A DNA stretch of 64,000 nt. Source: JALOLV01 sp046295175. Lineage in GTDB: Bacteria > Bacteroidota > Bacteroidia > Cytophagales > Spirosomataceae. Shown piece after piece: positions 8,855-17,716 of the stretch. A program made the position numbers and the translations under genes. A model generated the notes under the pieces. It was not told where the DNA came from. It did no database searches and saw nothing but the letters and a program-made list of their open reading frames with translations. Position 1 is the stretch's first letter; every line of letters starts with the position of its first letter. Location: contig JBKBNY010000006.1 of the NCBI GenBank assembly GCA_046295175.1, forward strand, positions 186,001 to 250,000, in the 5' to 3' direction.

Positions 8855-10738
8855 ATGTGTAAAACCCTTTTCTTTAACCATAAAATATCCCGATTGTCTT
8901 GTCAAATTGGGTGTATTTTTATGCTTATGATTGGGATTTTGCAAAATTTGGCTGCTCAAAGAAGTTCGTTAGATAGCCTTAGAAGTGAAGCTAACAAACT
9001 CATAAAGCAGCCACAATCATTCAAACGAGATACTCTTCTACTTCAATACCTTGCTGATATTGGTAGAATCAATGTTGATATTAATGCCGATAGCTCAACA
9101 TTGTACATTGACTCAACCCACAAAATTGTAAAAAGGCTCAACTGGGAGAAGGGCTGGGCTTATTATTATCGTGCAAAAGGTAATCAAGAGATGGAAATGG
9201 GAGCAACTGCCGACGCCAGCGACTATTTACTAAAATCTCTCAAAATCTTTGAAAAATACAAAGACCAGCAGAAAGTTGCTCATATTATGATGACCAATGG
9301 TATCAATTTCTCTTACGCTGGGAACTATAAAGAATCTATTCGCTATCACCAAAAATCAATAGAAATCTACAAAAAACTGAACCTTCCAGCTGGGGTTTTG
9401 AGCAATCTAAATAATATTGGCAATACCTACCTCATCTCAAAAAATTACAAAGAAGCCCTTAAATATTTTCAACAATACAAAGAGTTATTGCCCAAAACGA
9501 ATGTTCCGAATCGTTTGGATAGACAATGTATCAATGCCATTAATTTAAGTATTTGTTATTACCGCCTGAATGACGATAAATCGGGAATTTTATACGAAAA
9601 AGAGGCATTGAAAACGGCTGAGCAGCTCAAAGGTGTGTATGAATTTTATATTTTGTACGAAGAATTGGCTCTGTGTTTCTTAGACCAAGCAAAATACCAA
9701 AAAGCAATTTCGTACGCAAATTTGGCGTTTCCATATGCCAATCAGTTGAAATCTTATGAGAAAATAGCTACCTTAAACAAGATTCTGTACAAAAGCCATA
9801 AAGGATTGGGAGATACTAAACAGGCATTAGATTTCTACGAAAAACATGTTTTGATGGAGGATAGCCTCGACCGTACCAAAGCACGCGAAAAAATAACCGA
9901 ACTTCAACTCAAATACGATACAGAAAAGCAAGAGAATGAAATAAATTCACTTAAACTTGATAGCATCGAAAAAGACCAACGCCAAAAGATGTATTTTATC
10001 ATTGGTGGCTTTGCAATTTTAGGTCTGATTGCAGCTTTTGCCTATTCAAATAACCGTTCGCTTCGCCGTCGAAATGAATTACTCGAACAAAAAAACCGAG
10101 AAATCAGCGAGGCACTATTGAAAGGACAAACTATCGAACGCAAACGGGTGGCAGCGGAACTGCACGATAGTTTGGGTGGAAACATCGCTGCGATGCGATT
10201 GCAAATGTTGGGTATCGACCGTAGCAAATTTAGCGAAACCGAGCTAAATACTTACAATGAGGTCTTGGCGATGATTCAAGAATCGTATCGTCAAGTTAGA
10301 GGTCTTTCACACAATTTAATGCCCGAAGTACTTGAAAAACAAGGACTTACAATTGCACTCGAACGCCTCACCGAAAAAATGAATAATGGGGGCTTAATTA
10401 ATTTTAGTTTTGAAAATAACGGCGTTGCTGAAAGATTAGCCCCTCAACAAGAACTCGAACTTTACAGTATCTGTCTTGAGTCAATCAATAACATCATAAA
10501 ACATTCGAGAGCTACAGAGGCGATAATTAGAATCGAAAAAATTGATGTAAATATTAGATTAACAATTTCGGACAATGGTAGAGGCATTGAAAACAACAAA
10601 CTTGAAAATGGCATGGGTTTAAATAGTATTGCTAATCGGGTGACGGCATTGAATGGAAATTGGGAAATAAAATCACAAGTTAATGAAGGTACAGACGTTA
10701 TTATTACAATTCCTGCTAAATTTGTAGCCCCAAACTAA
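8855..10738 (+). CDS. TPR-containing sensor histidine kinase (HisKA_3/NarL-type partner), orphan
   Basis: 627 aa. An N-terminal hydrophobic signal segment (about 10-35, ending AAQ) is followed by several tetratricopeptide repeats (about 80-340), a coiled linker, one transmembrane helix (about 378-397) and a second coiled coil. A HisKA_3 dimerisation domain carries H437 in AAELHDSLGGNIAAMRLQM. The HATPase_c domain shows SINNIIKHSRA and DNGRGI plus GMGLNSI. The TPRs are expected in the periplasm with the kinase core in the cytoplasm. HisKA_3 kinases usually pair with LuxR-type regulators, but none is adjacent, so it is an orphan within this window. The following barrel-like gene is 27 bp downstream and may be co-transcribed. 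Confidence 0.9.
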   Translation: MCKTLFFNHKISRLSCQIGCIFMLMIGILQNLAAQRSSLDSLRSEANKLIKQPQSFKRDTLLLQYLADIGRINVDINADSSTLYIDSTHKIVKRLNWEKGWAYYYRAKGNQEMEMGATADASDYLLKSLKIFEKYKDQQKVAHIMMTNGINFSYAGNYKESIRYHQKSIEIYKKLNLPAGVLSNLNNIGNTYLISKNYKEALKYFQQYKELLPKTNVPNRLDRQCINAINLSICYYRLNDDKSGILYEKEALKTAEQLKGVYEFYILYEELALCFLDQAKYQKAISYANLAFPYANQLKSYEKIATLNKILYKSHKGLGDTKQALDFYEKHVLMEDSLDRTKAREKITELQLKYDTEKQENEINSLKLDSIEKDQRQKMYFIIGGFAILGLIAAFAYSNNRSLRRRNELLEQKNREISEALLKGQTIERKRVAAELHDSLGGNIAAMRLQMLGIDRSKFSETELNTYNEVLAMIQESYRQVRGLSHNLMPEVLEKQGLTIALERLTEKMNNGGLINFSFENNGVAERLAPQQELELYSICLESINNIIKHSRATEAIIRIEKIDVNIRLTISDNGRGIENNKLENGMGLNSIANRVTALNGNWEIKSQVNEGTDVIITIPAKFVAPN

Positions 10739-10765
10739 AGATTCAAGTATAAATTAACCTCCCAA

Positions 10766-11563
10766 ATGATAAAAAGGAATCGTTTCAACTCAAAAATAAC
10801 ACTGGCAATTTTTGCTATTTTTTCTTTAAAAATCAATTTCTTGCAAGCTCAAAGCAGCATCTTAAAGCTAAATTTGTCTTCATTAGCAATCAAAAGTTAC
10901 ACTGCTCAATACGAAAAAGTCATTGGTAAAAGAATTTCGTTTGCATTAGGAGGAGGTTATAGGCCAATGAGTTTAGTACCTTTTCCGACCGAAACAGCGA
11001 ATTTAACTACATTTGTGGATAATCGAATCGACTATATAAGTTTAGATAATACCCGTCCAAAAGAATCTAAAGTTAAAGGCTATCATATCACACCAGAGAT
11101 TAGATTTTACTTTGGACAAAAGGAAGCTCCTTATGGCTTTTATTTATCCGCATTTGCTCGATATTATCATGTAAATGCAATTATTCCGGTAGAAATGGAA
11201 TTAGAATATCAAGGATTCCCAGTTTTATTAAAATTACCAGTAGATACAAAAGTCAATGCCACTTCGATTGGATTGATGATTGGAAAACAATTTAAACTCA
11301 CCAAAAGGCTTACTTTCGATTGGTACATTGCGGGTCCGCACATCGGAAAATTCAATCTACATGGCGAATCTCAACAAGATTTATCGAACTTTGACGATGA
11401 CTTTCAAAATCGTCTTCGTAGAAAAGTAGTAGATTCATTTAAAATTGATGAAAAAACCTTCGGTGTTGTAGTTGATGATAATGGAATTAAGATGGATGCT
11501 CTAAGAAAATTACCTTTTGTCAATTTAAGAGCATTTGGATTTAACCTTGGCTACCGTTTCTAA
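10766..11563 (+). CDS. Secreted outer-membrane beta-barrel-like protein, unknown function
   Basis: 265 aa. The N-terminus is a basic segment followed by a hydrophobic stretch ending LQAQ, consistent with a signal peptide. The remainder has alternating hydrophobic strands (YTAQYEKVIGKRISFALGGGY, ITPEIRFYFG, GFYLSAFARYYHV) and ends in FNLGYRF. A terminal aromatic residue is typical of outer-membrane barrels recognised by BamA. It resembles small barrel proteins of the DUF3575 type, though I cannot assign it firmly. It lies 27 bp after the sensor kinase gene, so it may be in the same transcript. Its stop overlaps the convergent nitroreductase stop by 4 bp. Confidence 0.7.
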   Translation: MIKRNRFNSKITLAIFAIFSLKINFLQAQSSILKLNLSSLAIKSYTAQYEKVIGKRISFALGGGYRPMSLVPFPTETANLTTFVDNRIDYISLDNTRPKESKVKGYHITPEIRFYFGQKEAPYGFYLSAFARYYHVNAIIPVEMELEYQGFPVLLKLPVDTKVNATSIGLMIGKQFKLTKRLTFDWYIAGPHIGKFNLHGESQQDLSNFDDDFQNRLRRKVVDSFKIDEKTFGVVVDDNGIKMDALRKLPFVNLRAFGFNLGYRF

Positions 11564-12291
11564 ATCTCAAAAATTACCTCATTGTTTGGCAGGCGAAGGC
11601 GTTGATTATACATGCCTTCTGGCTTACCAACCCCACAAGAAATAACCATATTTATTTCAACTCCCGCCGAAGGCAGATTCAAAATCTTCTTAACCAAAAC
11701 TTCGTCAAAACCCTCCATCGGACAAGTATCATAACCCTCGGCCGTCATACTTAGCATAAAAGTTTGAGCTGCCAAACCACAAGATTTATGCAAAACAACG
11801 CGTTGGTCGGCGTGGGTTGTAATTCGCATAATTGGCTTTTTCTTCAATAAATACCACAAAACAATACCTTTACGTACCAAAGTTGAGATTCCGAAAAAAT
11901 CATTACGATAAAGAATTGGTATCAATTTACCATAATACTGTTTGAGTTGTTTTAATCTTTTAGGATTCTTTTTTGTCAATTCATCATTCAAGTTTTTATC
12001 TAAATTCCATTCGGCATTGCGTTTCCAATGGTCTTGACGAGTTACAAAAACGACCATTTCGGTAGCAGTTCGAGCCGCAGATTGATTCATACATGCTTTA
12101 GCTAAGGCCTTCTTTTTATTCTCCGAACGTACCCTGTAAAATTCCCACAACTGCATATTGCTGCTATTTGGCGATAAGATGGCTCTTTCGAGGCTACGTT
12201 TTACAGCATCGGCATCAAATTGTGCATTTTCATCATATACCCTAATCGAACGGCGTTTATTTATGATTTGGTCGAAAGCTTCTGAATTCAT
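11560..12291 (-). CDS. Nitroreductase family protein
   Basis: 243 aa from the ATG at 12291; an in-frame TTG one codon upstream is less likely. FMN-dependent nitroreductase fold: the N-terminal KRRSIRVYD motif that contacts the flavin phosphate, SPNSSNMQLWEFYRV, and a C-terminal GVGKPEG segment. It is expected to reduce nitro or quinone compounds, or an unknown substrate, with NAD(P)H in the cytoplasm. Its ATG overlaps the stop of the upstream membrane-protein gene by 1 nt (TGATG), so translation is probably coupled. It is the last of three overlapping genes read from 13306. Confidence 0.85.
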   Translation of the reverse strand: MNSEAFDQIINKRRSIRVYDENAQFDADAVKRSLERAILSPNSSNMQLWEFYRVRSENKKKALAKACMNQSAARTATEMVVFVTRQDHWKRNAEWNLDKNLNDELTKKNPKRLKQLKQYYGKLIPILYRNDFFGISTLVRKGIVLWYLLKKKPIMRITTHADQRVVLHKSCGLAAQTFMLSMTAEGYDTCPMEGFDEVLVKKILNLPSAGVEINMVISCGVGKPEGMYNQRLRLPNNEVIFEI

Positions 12292-12725
12292 CAATTGTTA
12301 AGTTTTTCTTGTCGTAAATATAGATAAAAATGCGATGGAATGATGCACCAAATAAGCGTTGAGAGCATTAAATATACACGATGTAAAGTATAAAAGTTGT
12401 TTGACAACAGAACCCTGCGATTATTAAAATCCATCAAATTTGTTTGTAAATGATGAAGATATAGCAACGTAACAATAAGAATAAACATACTCAAAACAAG
12501 CCATTTTAATCTTTTCTTAGAATTCAAAAAAGCAATAACCACCCAAACTAATCCTACGAAATTGAGTGATATAGTAACCTGTTGAGTAATGAAACCCATC
12601 GTAGTATGGCTGCCTAAAACTTGCATACCAATAGGCACAACAAAACCCGCATAAAACGTAAAACCGCCCCAATAAAGAGCGGTCAGTAAGAAGTATAAAT
12701 ATCTTAAAATCAGCGATTTATTCAC
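12291..12725 (-). CDS. Small integral membrane protein, unknown function
   Basis: 144 aa with a GTG start that overlaps the upstream gene's stop codon (GTGA, 12722-12725). Four hydrophobic segments are visible: about 8-35, 45-65, 72-90 and 110-135. Short charged loops carry KKR and NNRR. No recognised motif or catalytic residue stands out, and I cannot name the family. Its position, fused by overlaps to both a Uma2-type gene and a nitroreductase gene, suggests co-translation rather than shared function. Confidence 0.7.
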   Translation of the reverse strand: MNKSLILRYLYFLLTALYWGGFTFYAGFVVPIGMQVLGSHTTMGFITQQVTISLNFVGLVWVVIAFLNSKKRLKWLVLSMFILIVTLLYLHHLQTNLMDFNNRRVLLSNNFYTLHRVYLMLSTLIWCIIPSHFYLYLRQEKLNN

Positions 12726-13306
12726 TTCAAAATACTCAAATCTAATTCAAAATTTGGCAGAATTTCCTCACCGCTTAATTTATTTTCAAAACCATTAACG
12801 ATTAAGATTTCTCCATTTTCTCGATAAATAAATACTTTTTCACTTAATGGATTTATCAGCCAAGCCAATCGGCAACCGTTAGCCATCCATTCTTCGGTCA
12901 TTTTCTTTTTTGAATCTACTTCATTATCACTCAATGACATCAGTTCAATTACAAAATCAGGACACAGAGGCGGGAATTTCTCTTGCTCACTTTCAGTTAA
13001 TGAATCCCATCTTTCTTTTGAAATCCACGCAACATCAGGAGACCGAACAGCCGAAGTAGGTAATTTGAATGCTGTTGATGAATCGAATACAGTACCTAAT
13101 TTGAATTTTCGGTTCCAAATAAAAAGTTCGGCATTTAATGCTGAATTAAGTTCTCCTGTTTTACCTCCAGTGTTAGGCATTATAATTATATTTCCGTGTG
13201 AATCTCTTTCAAATTTTAGTTCGTCATTCTGTGTGCAGAAATCATAGAACTCATCGTCATTCAATCGAAATCTCTTATAATGTAATTCGAGCGGAGTTTC
13301 TAACAT
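12722..13306 (-). CDS. Uma2 family (DUF820) PD-(D/E)XK nuclease-like protein
   Basis: 194 aa. Matches the Uma2/DUF820 family: the early FYDFCTQNDELKFERDSHG region, the GTVFDSSTAFKLP strand, the RSPDVAWIS motif, and PDFVIELMSLSD followed by KKKMTEEWMANGCRLAWLINP. The PD...ExK-like arrangement (the Asp of SPDV, the Glu of VIEL and a downstream Lys) is that of restriction-endonuclease-fold proteins. Biological function is unknown for the family; a nuclease role is structural inference. It is the first gene of an overlapping trio. Uma2 genes are abundant in cyanobacteria and some Bacteroidota. Confidence 0.88.
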   Translation of the reverse strand: MLETPLELHYKRFRLNDDEFYDFCTQNDELKFERDSHGNIIIMPNTGGKTGELNSALNAELFIWNRKFKLGTVFDSSTAFKLPTSAVRSPDVAWISKERWDSLTESEQEKFPPLCPDFVIELMSLSDNEVDSKKKMTEEWMANGCRLAWLINPLSEKVFIYRENGEILIVNGFENKLSGEEILPNFELDLSILK

Positions 13307-13400
13307 AATTTTCCAAAAATTTTATGCTAATTTAATCCAATATTTTGAAATAAAAAAAGCGACTGCAGTGAGCCGCTTTCCTTATTATTCGATTGTAATT

Positions 13401-13433
13401 AACACTGACAGGGTTCAAAACCCTGTCAGCGTT
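13401..13433. repeat. Intergenic palindrome, CTGACAGGG family (copy 2)
   Basis: An inverted repeat of 13 nt per arm with one mismatch (13401-13413 with 13421-13433) and a short AT-rich loop, between alaS and the Uma2 gene. It lies 17 bp after the alaS stop and could terminate alaS transcription. Confidence 0.75.
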
Positions 13434-13450
13434 TCGTTTCATTAATTCGT

Positions 13451-16096
13451 CTAAACTATCTCCTTCGCTTTGGCAAGTACATTATCTAAACCAGTAGCGT
13501 CACTACCGCCAGCAGTTGCAAAGAATGGTTGTCCACCACCGCCGCCTTTGATTTCTTTTGCTAACTCTCTAACAATAGTACCTGCGTTCAGATTATGCGA
13601 CTTGATAACGGTTTCGTCAATACAAACTGCCAGTTGGGGTTTACCTCCTATTTCGGCAGCTAATACGATGAATGCGTAGCTAATTTTATCTTTTAGCTGA
13701 TATGCCAAAGTCTTCATGGCATCGGCCGATGGGACCTCTATTTTAGCAATCAACGTATTTACACCGTTTTTCTCAACTACATTTTTAGCTAATTCGTTGC
13801 GTAATTGACCTAATTTTTCGTTTTCTAAAGCCTCAATACGTTTTTGCAAAGCAGATTTTTCGCTAATAAGTTGCTCGACTGATTTAATCAAATCTTGGCT
13901 TTTTGTAACTTCTTTGAGTTTGCTAATGATTGATAATTGCTCGTTGATTACTGCAATCGCTTTTTCTCCGGTCAATGCCTCTACCCTGCGAACTCCTGCC
14001 GAAACCGAACCTTCAGAAACAAATTTGAAGATACCGATTTCACCAGTAGCAGGTACGTGCGTACCACCGCAAAGCTCTACCGAAAATTTAGGGTCAAACA
14101 CAACAACTCTTACAAAATCACCGTATTTTTCGCCAAAAGTAGCAGTTGCACCCATTTTAAGGGCATCTTCAATCGGAACATTCACACGGTATTCGAGCGG
14201 AATATTCTCACGTATTTTGGTATTGACGATTTCCTCAACTTTAGCGAGTTCTTCGTCTGTTACTTTTGCAAAATGCGAGAAGTCGAAACGAGTAATATCT
14301 TCGTTTTGGTACGAACCTTTCTGCACAATATGATTGCCCAAAACCTCACGCAAAGCGGCCAACATCAAGTGTGTAGCGGTGTGGTTACGCATGATGTTTC
14401 TACGGCGAGATTCATCAAAATGAGCCACAACCGTATCGGCATTTTGTAAAATTTCATCTAAGTTTTTATCTTCTGAAATATGGATAAAAAGGTCGTTTTC
14501 TTTCTTTGTATCCTTGATTTTGATGGCGTGGTTTCCAATAATCAATCGTCCGCTATCACCCACTTGGCCACCCATTTCGGCGTAAAATGGCGTTCTATCC
14601 AAGACGATGTGGTATTCTTCGCCACCTTTTGTTTTTACTTTTTTGTATTTGACGATTGTAGCTTCGGTTGAAACCTCATTATAACCTACAAATTGAAATT
14701 CATTGCCTTCGTTCAACTCAACCCAATCAGTTGCTTCCTTAGCCGAATCGGCACGACTACGAGCTTTTTGCTCAGCCAATGCTTTTTCAAATCCTGCTTC
14801 ATCAATTTTGAATCCTTTTTCACGAGCAATCAACGCCGTTAAATCTGATGGAAAACCGTAAGTGTCCGAAAGCTCGAATACAGTCTGTCCATCAATAGTT
14901 TTGTTATCTTGTGAAACCTCAAAAATAGCATCCAGACGTTTCAAGCCAGTTTCGAGTGTACGCAAGAAAGATTTTTCTTCTTCTTCGATAACCTTACTCA
15001 CAAAATCAACTTGAGCTTGCAATTCTGGGAATACATCTTTGAATTGTTCTGCCAAAACCGGAACTAATTTCGACATAAACGGCTCTTTGAAGTTCAGATA
15101 CGAAAAACCATAACGAATTGCACGTCGGAGTATTCGACGAATCACATAACCCGCTTTGGCATTCGATGGCATTTGTCCATCGGCAATTGCAAATGAAACC
15201 GCACGAAGGTGGTCGGCAATAACACGCATCGCCACATCTACATAGCTATCGGCAGTAAGAGTTCCGTTAACTCCATATTTCAAGCCCGACATTTGCTCGA
15301 TTACCGTGATGGTATTCATAAAAATATCGGTATCATAATTCGACTTCTTGCCTTGAATCGCCATACATAAGCGTTCAAAACCCATACCAGTATCAACGTG
15401 TTTTGAAGGCAATGAAATCAACGAGCCATCGGCTTTTCGCTCAAATTGCATGAATACGTTGTTCCAAATCTCAATCACCTGCGGGTGGTCATTATTAACA
15501 AGTTCCTTCCCTCCTATTTTATCAACTTCTTCTTGGTCTCTTAGGTCAATATGAATCTCCGAACACGGGCCACACGGACCAGTATCGCCCATTTCCCAGA
15601 AATTATCCTTTTTATTACCGAGAATGATGCGGTTTTCATCGCCAATAATTGACTTCCAAATATCCCATGCTTCTTGGTCAAATGGCACACCGTCTTTTTC
15701 GTCTCCACCAAAAACCGATACGTAAATTCTATCTTTTGGCAATTTATAGACTTCTGTCAGCAATTCCCATGACCATTCGAGGGCTTCTTTTTTGAAATAA
15801 TCTCCAAAAGACCAGTTGCCCAACATCTCAAACATGGTGTGGTGATATGTATCGAATCCTACATCCTCTAAATCGTTGTGTTTGCCACTCACACGAAGAC
15901 ATTTTTGTGTATCAGCGATTCTCTTTGAGGGCGGATTACCATTACCCAAAAAGAAATCTTTGAATTGTGCCATACCCGAATTATTGAACATAAGAGTTGG
16001 GTCATTTTTAGCCACCAACGGAGCAGAAGGCACTATCAAATGTTGCTTGCTACGGAAAAAGTCCAAAAAAGCCTTACGAATCTCGTGAGAAGTCAT
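13451..16096 (-). CDS. alaS: Alanine--tRNA ligase
   Basis: Class II aminoacyl-tRNA synthetase charging tRNA-Ala, 881 aa, normal length. The N-terminal core holds motif 1/2 elements (NDPTLMFNNSGM, KCLRVSGKHNDLEDVG, TYHHTMFEMLGNWSFGDYFK) and GDTGPCGPCSEIH. The editing domain (about 560-690) carries the zinc-binding HTATHL and CGGTHV motifs. The C-terminal DHHA1 domain ends with a Gly-rich GGGGGGQPFFATAGG-like segment. The start agrees with the family's usual MTSHEIRKAFLDFF beginning. It is monocistronic, with a palindrome downstream and a TAAATTTG -7-like box 65 bp upstream. Confidence 0.99.
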   Translation of the reverse strand: MTSHEIRKAFLDFFRSKQHLIVPSAPLVAKNDPTLMFNNSGMAQFKDFFLGNGNPPSKRIADTQKCLRVSGKHNDLEDVGFDTYHHTMFEMLGNWSFGDYFKKEALEWSWELLTEVYKLPKDRIYVSVFGGDEKDGVPFDQEAWDIWKSIIGDENRIILGNKKDNFWEMGDTGPCGPCSEIHIDLRDQEEVDKIGGKELVNNDHPQVIEIWNNVFMQFERKADGSLISLPSKHVDTGMGFERLCMAIQGKKSNYDTDIFMNTITVIEQMSGLKYGVNGTLTADSYVDVAMRVIADHLRAVSFAIADGQMPSNAKAGYVIRRILRRAIRYGFSYLNFKEPFMSKLVPVLAEQFKDVFPELQAQVDFVSKVIEEEEKSFLRTLETGLKRLDAIFEVSQDNKTIDGQTVFELSDTYGFPSDLTALIAREKGFKIDEAGFEKALAEQKARSRADSAKEATDWVELNEGNEFQFVGYNEVSTEATIVKYKKVKTKGGEEYHIVLDRTPFYAEMGGQVGDSGRLIIGNHAIKIKDTKKENDLFIHISEDKNLDEILQNADTVVAHFDESRRRNIMRNHTATHLMLAALREVLGNHIVQKGSYQNEDITRFDFSHFAKVTDEELAKVEEIVNTKIRENIPLEYRVNVPIEDALKMGATATFGEKYGDFVRVVVFDPKFSVELCGGTHVPATGEIGIFKFVSEGSVSAGVRRVEALTGEKAIAVINEQLSIISKLKEVTKSQDLIKSVEQLISEKSALQKRIEALENEKLGQLRNELAKNVVEKNGVNTLIAKIEVPSADAMKTLAYQLKDKISYAFIVLAAEIGGKPQLAVCIDETVIKSHNLNAGTIVRELAKEIKGGGGGQPFFATAGGSDATGLDNVLAKAKEIV

Positions 16097-16160
16097 ACTA
16101 TTATTAAGGATTTACTATTTGTGATTTACGATTGATATAATCGCATCTAAAATTGGAGTG

Positions 16161-16168
16161 CAAATTTA
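16161..16168 (-). promoter_or_regulatory. Candidate -7 box for alaS
   Basis: On the minus strand this reads TAAATTTG, a match to TAnnTTTG, 65 bp upstream of the alaS ATG. No convincing -33 TTG was found at 17-23 nt, so confidence is limited. Confidence 0.3.
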
Positions 16169-16243
16169 GCGTAAAAATTGAACTTTTTAAAGATTTTTCA
16201 GAAAATGAGGGTTGAAAATAATATTCAACTAAAATATTAGTTA

Positions 16244-16251
16244 TATATTTG
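16244..16251 (+). promoter_or_regulatory. Candidate -7 box for the leucine-rich-repeat gene
   Basis: TATATTTG matches TAnnTTTG and lies 27 nt before the ATG at 16279. No TTG is found at the expected -33 spacing. Confidence 0.3.
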
Positions 16252-16278
16252 TCAGTGTTCAATTAAACAGTATTCTTT

Positions 16279-17667
16279 ATGAAAAATTCACTATCAATTT
16301 TATGCTTTTTATTTACTTCAATGGCAACTTTTGCCCAGAAAAAGCAAGTTTATACTCGTTCGGAGTTTGAAAAAGAGGTTTCGCCCATCGGGTCGGTATT
16401 GATGAAAAATGAGTCAATTAAATCTTTTGACAACGAACATGGCGACGGGGCTTTGGAATTAAAAAGGTTTCAGAATGAATTTAAGGAATTTGCCAAAAGT
16501 AAAAATGTTGATTTAAAAGCATTCGATAAGTATTCGGTTTATGGGTTAATTACAGTCGCAAAATCGAGCGGAGAGATTGAATATATCATCACAAATAAAT
16601 ACGGTCAAAATTTAGAAGAACCAAAAAAAGACTCAATTATTAATGGTTTATTGACCGAATTTGCGACAAAATTCAAATTTAAGAGTTTGAGTTTCAAATC
16701 GTTTTGGCTGAGTCCGTCAATCACCACAGGAAAAGAATCTGTCAATCGAAAAGGCTCAAAAAACTATATCTCGACCATCGGATTGGCCGAGAAATGCGAC
16801 AAACCTGATACAGTAACAAGGTTGTATTTCAATCAATTAGACTTAGAAACAATCCCGAATGTGGTTTACAGATTTAAGAATTTAGAAGAAATAGATTTGA
16901 GCAAAAATCAACTAACTTCGATTCCGGCACAGTTGACCAAGATTCCGAAATTGAAAAGACTACAACTCAATTTTAACGAACTGACCGATACAAGTATTCA
17001 TTTTAGCCGCAATAAACATATTGACGCAATTAATTTACAAAGCAATAGAATTACAAGAATTCCGACCGAAATCAAGAAAAATCGCCGATTGAATAGCCTT
17101 TGGATTGGCAATAATAATCTCGAAAAGATTGATAACCAATCATTCAGAGGGTTGAAAAAACTGCAAGCAATCAATCTTTACAGTGCCAATATGAAGCAAT
17201 TACCAACTGGGGTACGTAAATTAAAAAATCTGGTTGAACTGGATTTGTACCACAACAAATTACAAAAATTGCCCGATGAAGTCTGTAAACTCAAAAAACT
17301 ACAAACTTTGGCAGTTTCGCACAATAATATTGGAGAATTGCCTTCAAAATTAGGGAATTTGAAACACCTCAAAACGCTTTACACGCACCATAATCGACTA
17401 TTTGATTTGCCGCAAATGCCTGATTTGAAGCTACTTGATATAAAAGACAATGCGTTTAATCGTTTCCCGAAAAACGTTTATGCGTTAAATAATTTACAAG
17501 ATTTCGACTGCTCAAATAATGATTTAAGCGAGGTGCCAATCGGTTTATCAAAAATCAAAACTTTGAAAACATGTTACCTCAAAACTGGCAATGATTTCAG
17601 AAATAAACAGCAAGAATTTGAGGTATTTATTGAAGAATTAGAGAAAAACAAAGTGGAAGTAAAGTAG
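16279..17667 (+). CDS. Secreted leucine-rich-repeat protein
   Basis: 462 aa. A signal peptide (about 1-19, ending TFAQ) is followed by an N-terminal domain of about 150 residues without a recognised fold. At least eleven leucine-rich repeats of about 22-24 residues follow (about 175-440), with motifs such as LEEIDLSKNQLTSIPAQL, LVELDLYHNKLQKLPDEV and LQTLAVSHNNIGELPSKL. LRR domains bind proteins. The export signal suggests a periplasmic or surface adhesion or recognition role, which is inference. It is monocistronic, and its stop codon abuts a GGACGGGTT palindrome. Confidence 0.88.
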   Translation: MKNSLSILCFLFTSMATFAQKKQVYTRSEFEKEVSPIGSVLMKNESIKSFDNEHGDGALELKRFQNEFKEFAKSKNVDLKAFDKYSVYGLITVAKSSGEIEYIITNKYGQNLEEPKKDSIINGLLTEFATKFKFKSLSFKSFWLSPSITTGKESVNRKGSKNYISTIGLAEKCDKPDTVTRLYFNQLDLETIPNVVYRFKNLEEIDLSKNQLTSIPAQLTKIPKLKRLQLNFNELTDTSIHFSRNKHIDAINLQSNRITRIPTEIKKNRRLNSLWIGNNNLEKIDNQSFRGLKKLQAINLYSANMKQLPTGVRKLKNLVELDLYHNKLQKLPDEVCKLKKLQTLAVSHNNIGELPSKLGNLKHLKTLYTHHNRLFDLPQMPDLKLLDIKDNAFNRFPKNVYALNNLQDFDCSNNDLSEVPIGLSKIKTLKTCYLKTGNDFRNKQQEFEVFIEELEKNKVEVK

Positions 17668-17687
17668 GACGGGTTTACAACCCGTCC
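17667..17687. repeat. Intergenic palindrome, ACGGGTT family (copy 1)
   Basis: A perfect 9-bp inverted repeat (17667-17675 with 17679-17687) with a 3-nt loop starts in the last base of the LRR stop codon. It probably acts as a terminator between the convergent LRR and M28 genes. The core matches the pair at 63277-63336. Confidence 0.75.
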
Positions 17688-17716
17688 ACATTTTGGGGTA
17701 AATCTTGAGATTTGTT

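Noticed and set aside
13937..14449. 170-aa plus-strand frame within alaS
   Set aside because: Antisense to the alaS editing domain. Composition and lack of motifs show it is a shadow of the real gene.
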